Below are positions 60,620 through 64,000 of a stretch of 64,000 bases of DNA, one piece after another. Position 1 is the first letter of the stretch. Every line of letters starts with the position of its first letter. Source of the DNA: Nageia nagi. Its lineage: Eukaryota; Pinophyta. The stretch is from the NCBI GenBank assembly GCA_050084985.1, contig JBITNC010000001.1, positions 210,676,001 through 210,740,000 of the forward strand. The letters run 5' to 3'. The position numbers and the translations under genes are program-made. The notes below the pieces were generated by a model. The model searched no databases. It worked only from the letters and a program-made list of their open reading frames with translations, and was not told the origin of the DNA.

Positions 60620-62510
60620 TCCTACTTACCAAGATGCAAATACTATTTTCATTTATGAAGATATATGTACAATCATTAGAAAGGGGCATCCAAGGATAAT
60701 TCTAAACCCTATAAAAACTAAACATTAAGTATTCTATAATATCTAAGATCATATAATATTCTATAGAAATTAAACAATACCTTAGCTAAAATTATTTTTT
60801 TGAGATAATATAAATTTCCAAACCACATAGGGATATATTTTTTGATATACCTTAAAAAATGAAAAACTTTCTAGTGATATTTCTACTACTACATTTTTTG
60901 AAAAGATTCACTCTTTGCAAGCTTGTAATTTGATTAGCTTTAATGATAATAAGTTTCCCAAGAAGGAAGTTATTGATGAATTTTTAGCTCTTTATATTCT
61001 AAGAAATTAAAATATCAATAATAGATCTAGATTTGGGGGTTAACATTCCTTTATTCAAATTTTTAAAATCTAGAAAGTATAGGTTTCACTATCCTACCTA
61101 TAGATGAATCTACTCTTTGAAATAGAGGTTTTGATCATGTTTTAAAGAGAGCCCTTGATATTACTTCTTTACTATTATATCTCAACCTAAAGATAATTTA
61201 TTCTTCCTTCCATATCATAATTGGGAATCTTACTCACAACTTGCTCTTGAGGATGCCTTAGATCCATAAATGATGTTAATTCCTTCCACTTCATATAATT
61301 AACTCAAATTTAAATTTAATATGTATATACATATAATCCCAAATAATATTAAGCCTTATGCATTATGAAACCTAGCATATTTACAAATTAAAGGCTTGGA
61401 TATGCATCATATCAACCTATTTGATATTCCTGAAGAGGAACCATAGTTAGAATTGGTGAAAAATAATTAAAAACCCAAATTACATAGACTAGGTTTGACA
61501 CCTATAACATTCAGAACCTAGATCCCATGGATTCCATAAAATACCTTAGATGGTTGAAGATTGAATATTATGAATAACATACATAGTATCTAAAAGGATG
61601 ACCAAACCATACATCTAATGACTAAATGGGTTTTTCTTGCTTTGGAACTTCTCTGACACTAGATCATGATCTTGATAAAGAATAAATTGTAACTCCAAAA
61701 ATTGGTAACCTTCATACTAAATATTTTCATTTTCTTTTTTCTTATAAATACATAAAATATAAATGTAGATATGTGGGAGGAGGCATGAGAAAGAATGAAT
61801 AGGGAATGAATTCTTTTCCAAGAGATTTTAAGCTCAAAAAGATAAAAAAAAGGCATGGTATGTATTCTTTCAATAAAGAAAACTTTAGGTACTATAAAAT
61901 TTATTCCACAAGTCAGTTTGATTAAGCTAGTTAATGATATATATAAAGCTCTTTGATTAAAACCTAATATTCCCCTTGAATTTGACTATTTTCCTATTGA
62001 TGATTCCCTTCTCAACTTCATATAAACACATTCTAAGTTGCAAAAATCAAATGATAAATGGAATTCAAGTTATTTTCTTAGCCCATATAGGTACTTTGTT
62101 CAAGATTTGAACTTTAGTGAAGTGTTCCATGCATAATCAATTAATAAAGAAGAAGAGGTATATGATGTTCCATGCCTATAAGCCCTTCCTTCTCTATACC
62201 AATAATGAGACCTAGAATTTCTAATTGAGAAATTAATTGATACCACTATTAGGACTATCAAAGAGCCAAAATTGATCAAAATTAAATGAAATTTTAATAG
62301 GTAATAATAATAAAGGTACATACAAGTAATTATCAAACATAGTTAGTTAGAACATTTGGTCTTATTTTGATATATCTAGTTTAAATCCTTCCTTTTCATG
62401 CACACTTTACCTCTTAAAAAGTATATCAAATTGGTAAAGAAAAAAATAAAAAATATACATATAAGGCTTTGCTAATGAAAAAAAAATAGAAAAACACTTC
62501 AATATTGATT
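60620..62510 (+). pseudogene. Probable protease and linker region of Tat element 6
   Basis: Plus-strand scraps such as LEDALDP, AYLQIKGLDMHHINLFDIPE and RLGLTPITF lie between gag and reverse transcriptase. IPLEFDYFPIDDSLLNF and SLIKLVNDIYKAL follow. I cannot place the protease active site; assignment is by position. Confidence 0.45.
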
Positions 62511-62514
62511 TCCT

Positions 62515-63540
62515 AAGATCCATTAATTATTTTGAATGGATGTCTAATATTGTTCTTATCATAAAACCCAATGGGGAGGTAAGAATTTACATAGAATTTT
62601 AAGATATAAATAATGCATATCCAAAAGATGATACTCCTTTGACTAATATTGATATGATTGTAGATAGTATAGTTGGGCATGATACATTGTATTTCATGGA
62701 TTGATTTTCTTGTTACAATCAAATTTTGATCAATTTAGTTTATGAACACAAAATAACCTTCATCACTCCTTGGGGAAATTTATGTTAGAAAGTGATGCCC
62801 TTTGGCCTTTAAAAATACAAGAACTACATATCAACATTCTATGATCTCCATGTTTCATGGTTAGATCAATAAATCAACAAAATTTTATGTTGATGATATA
62901 TCTACATAAGAAAATGATAAGTTACACCAATTGGAAGAGTTATTAGACATCCTTGAAAAGTATAATCTTAGGTTGAAGACACAAAATTGTGATTTTTATG
63001 TAACTTTAGGAACATTATTGGGCTTCATACTCTTCAAATGGAGAATAGAGGTTGATCCAAAGAAGGTAAAGGCCATCATCAACATGTCAACTACTAAAAA
63101 CCTTCAGTAACAAAGGATTCTCTATAGTAAGATCAAATTTGTTAGAATATTTATTTCTCAGCTAGGTGATAAGTGTGTCCCTTTCACTCATTTTCTAAAG
63201 AAAGATTTTAAATTTGTATGGAATTACAAATGCCAAAAATCCTTTAAATATATCAAACAATATTTGTTCAATCCTACTATTCTATTTTCCATGGGCTTTG
63301 CAAAGCCTACCTATCTCTATTTATCAACCATAATGCATGCCTTAGGGCTAATGCTATATCAACAAGATGACTCCAATAAGGAAATAAAATATATTATCTT
63401 AGTAAGATACTACTAGAATATGAAAGTAGGTACATTCCCATTGAAAAGCTTTATTCTAGAATTATTTTACTACTAAAATATTGAGGTATTATATTTTATA
63501 CTATTCTATATATGTGGTGATTCATGTTAATCTTTTGAAG
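62515..63540 (+). pseudogene. Reverse transcriptase and RNase H of Tat element 6
   Basis: Motifs are IKPNGEVRIYIEF, a stop, DINNAYPKDDTPLTNIDMIV (family: RxCxDFRDLNKAxPKDxxPLPxID), TLYFMD (stop) FSCYNQILIN, TFITPWGNLC, VMPFGL and FYVDDIST at 62883. The YVDD active site is kept. EKYNLRLKTQNCDFYVTLGT, LLGFILFKWRIEVDPKK and FISQLGDKCVPFTHFLKKD follow. RNase H continues with LFSMGFAKPTYLYLSTIMHA and LGLMLYQQD. Stops lie at former Trp and Gln positions. Confidence 0.88.
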
Positions 63541-63834
63541 TATCTCATAGCTAAACAACATGGCTCATGAAGAATTACAAAATAGATGATGTTATTGTAA
63601 GAATTTGACTTTTATGAAGCAAAAGGATATGAAAGGGAAGGCAATCACAAATTTTATGGTTTAATTCCCTGAAAATAAAGTGACCCACAAAGAATTCCCA
63701 AATTAATATGCTTAGTATTTTCATCTTAAAAGGGCATGTGTCATTCTAATGGGAATTTGCACCAATTTTTCAATCAATGGGATATCCTATATGAATATGT
63801 ATGTTAGATAGAGGAATAACCTAAATAATAAACA

Positions 63835-64000
63835 TTATATTTTGATGGATCTAGGTGCATGTATTAATAAGGGGTAGGTATTATCCTTATTACTCCTTCT
63901 AATGAAGTCATTCCTATGACATACATGTTAGGATTTAAAGAGTTCATATAACCAAGAGCATTCACAATTTAGATTGTCTTTGGCAAAGAAGAAACAACAT
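63835..64000 (+). pseudogene. Start of archaeal-type RNase H of Tat element 6
   Basis: The frame reads FDGSRCMY, two stops, GVGIILITPSNEVIPMTYML and GFKEF, matching FDGAsxxxGxGxGIVLxxPxGxxIPxxxxLxFxxTNN. The first catalytic Asp is kept. The domain is cut by the end of the window. Confidence 0.8.

Larger units (their letters stand above)
59594..64000 (+). mobile_element. Tat-type Ty3/gypsy element, decayed, cut by window end (element 6)
   Basis: Gag from 59594, a CHHC-type finger remnant near 60490, a long poorly readable protease region, reverse transcriptase from about 62515, RNase H to about 63540 and the start of an archaeal-type RNase H near 63840. The integrase and 3' LTR would lie beyond 64000. 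Confidence 0.83.

Overview
The window reads as heterochromatic nuclear DNA of a seed plant with a very large, old genome. It holds no intact gene, rRNA or tRNA. It is roughly 30% GC by eye. CG dinucleotides are almost absent (about ten in the first 6 kb), and CAG/CTG is scarce while TAG/CTA is abundant. Many in-frame stops in recognisable retrotransposon genes fall where the family has CAG, TGG or CGA codons. This is the footprint of long-term deamination of CG- and CHG-methylated cytosines. Together with the number of decayed Ty3/gypsy elements it suggests a gymnosperm. Welwitschia, reported to be unusually GC-poor for this reason, is my best guess, but that is inference only.

Layout. 1-2.65 kb: nothing recognised. 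2.66-6.07 kb: a decayed copy, on the minus strand, of an element carrying a plant mobile domain (PMD) gene. 6.07-11.69 kb: a nearly full-length but dead Ty3/gypsy element (plus strand) with both LTRs. 11.7-19.9 kb: a hAT/DUF4371-type transposase pseudogene with a 669-bp tandem duplication, an unassigned minus-strand coding-like region, and three blocks of degenerate tandem repeats. 21.2-25.6 kb: a Tat-type Ty3/gypsy element (minus). 27.4-28.0 kb: a Ty1/copia gag remnant (minus). 29.7-30.8 kb: a host-derived DYW-class PPR pseudogene (minus).

33-38.8 kb: pieces of a CACTA-like DNA transposon split by a 2.8-kb non-autonomous LTR element (34414-37226) with a tRNA-iMet primer site and a near-perfect target duplication. 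39.4-46.0 kb: a cluster of four related LTRs around a decayed gag (minus). 46.3-50.4 kb: the second PMD element copy, in inverted orientation to the first. 52.6-54.5 kb: archaeal-type RNase H and integrase of another Tat element (minus). 55.8-58.9 kb: a smaller relative of the 6-kb element with a perfect 5-bp target duplication and a large internal pol deletion. 59.6 kb to the end: another Tat element (plus), running off the window.

Nothing here acts as a working pathway. The value lies in the nested insertions, the decay signature, the pair of PMD-bearing elements and the captured or retained host-gene fragment. Coordinates of decayed domains are approximate to tens of bases unless an LTR end or repeat boundary is given.
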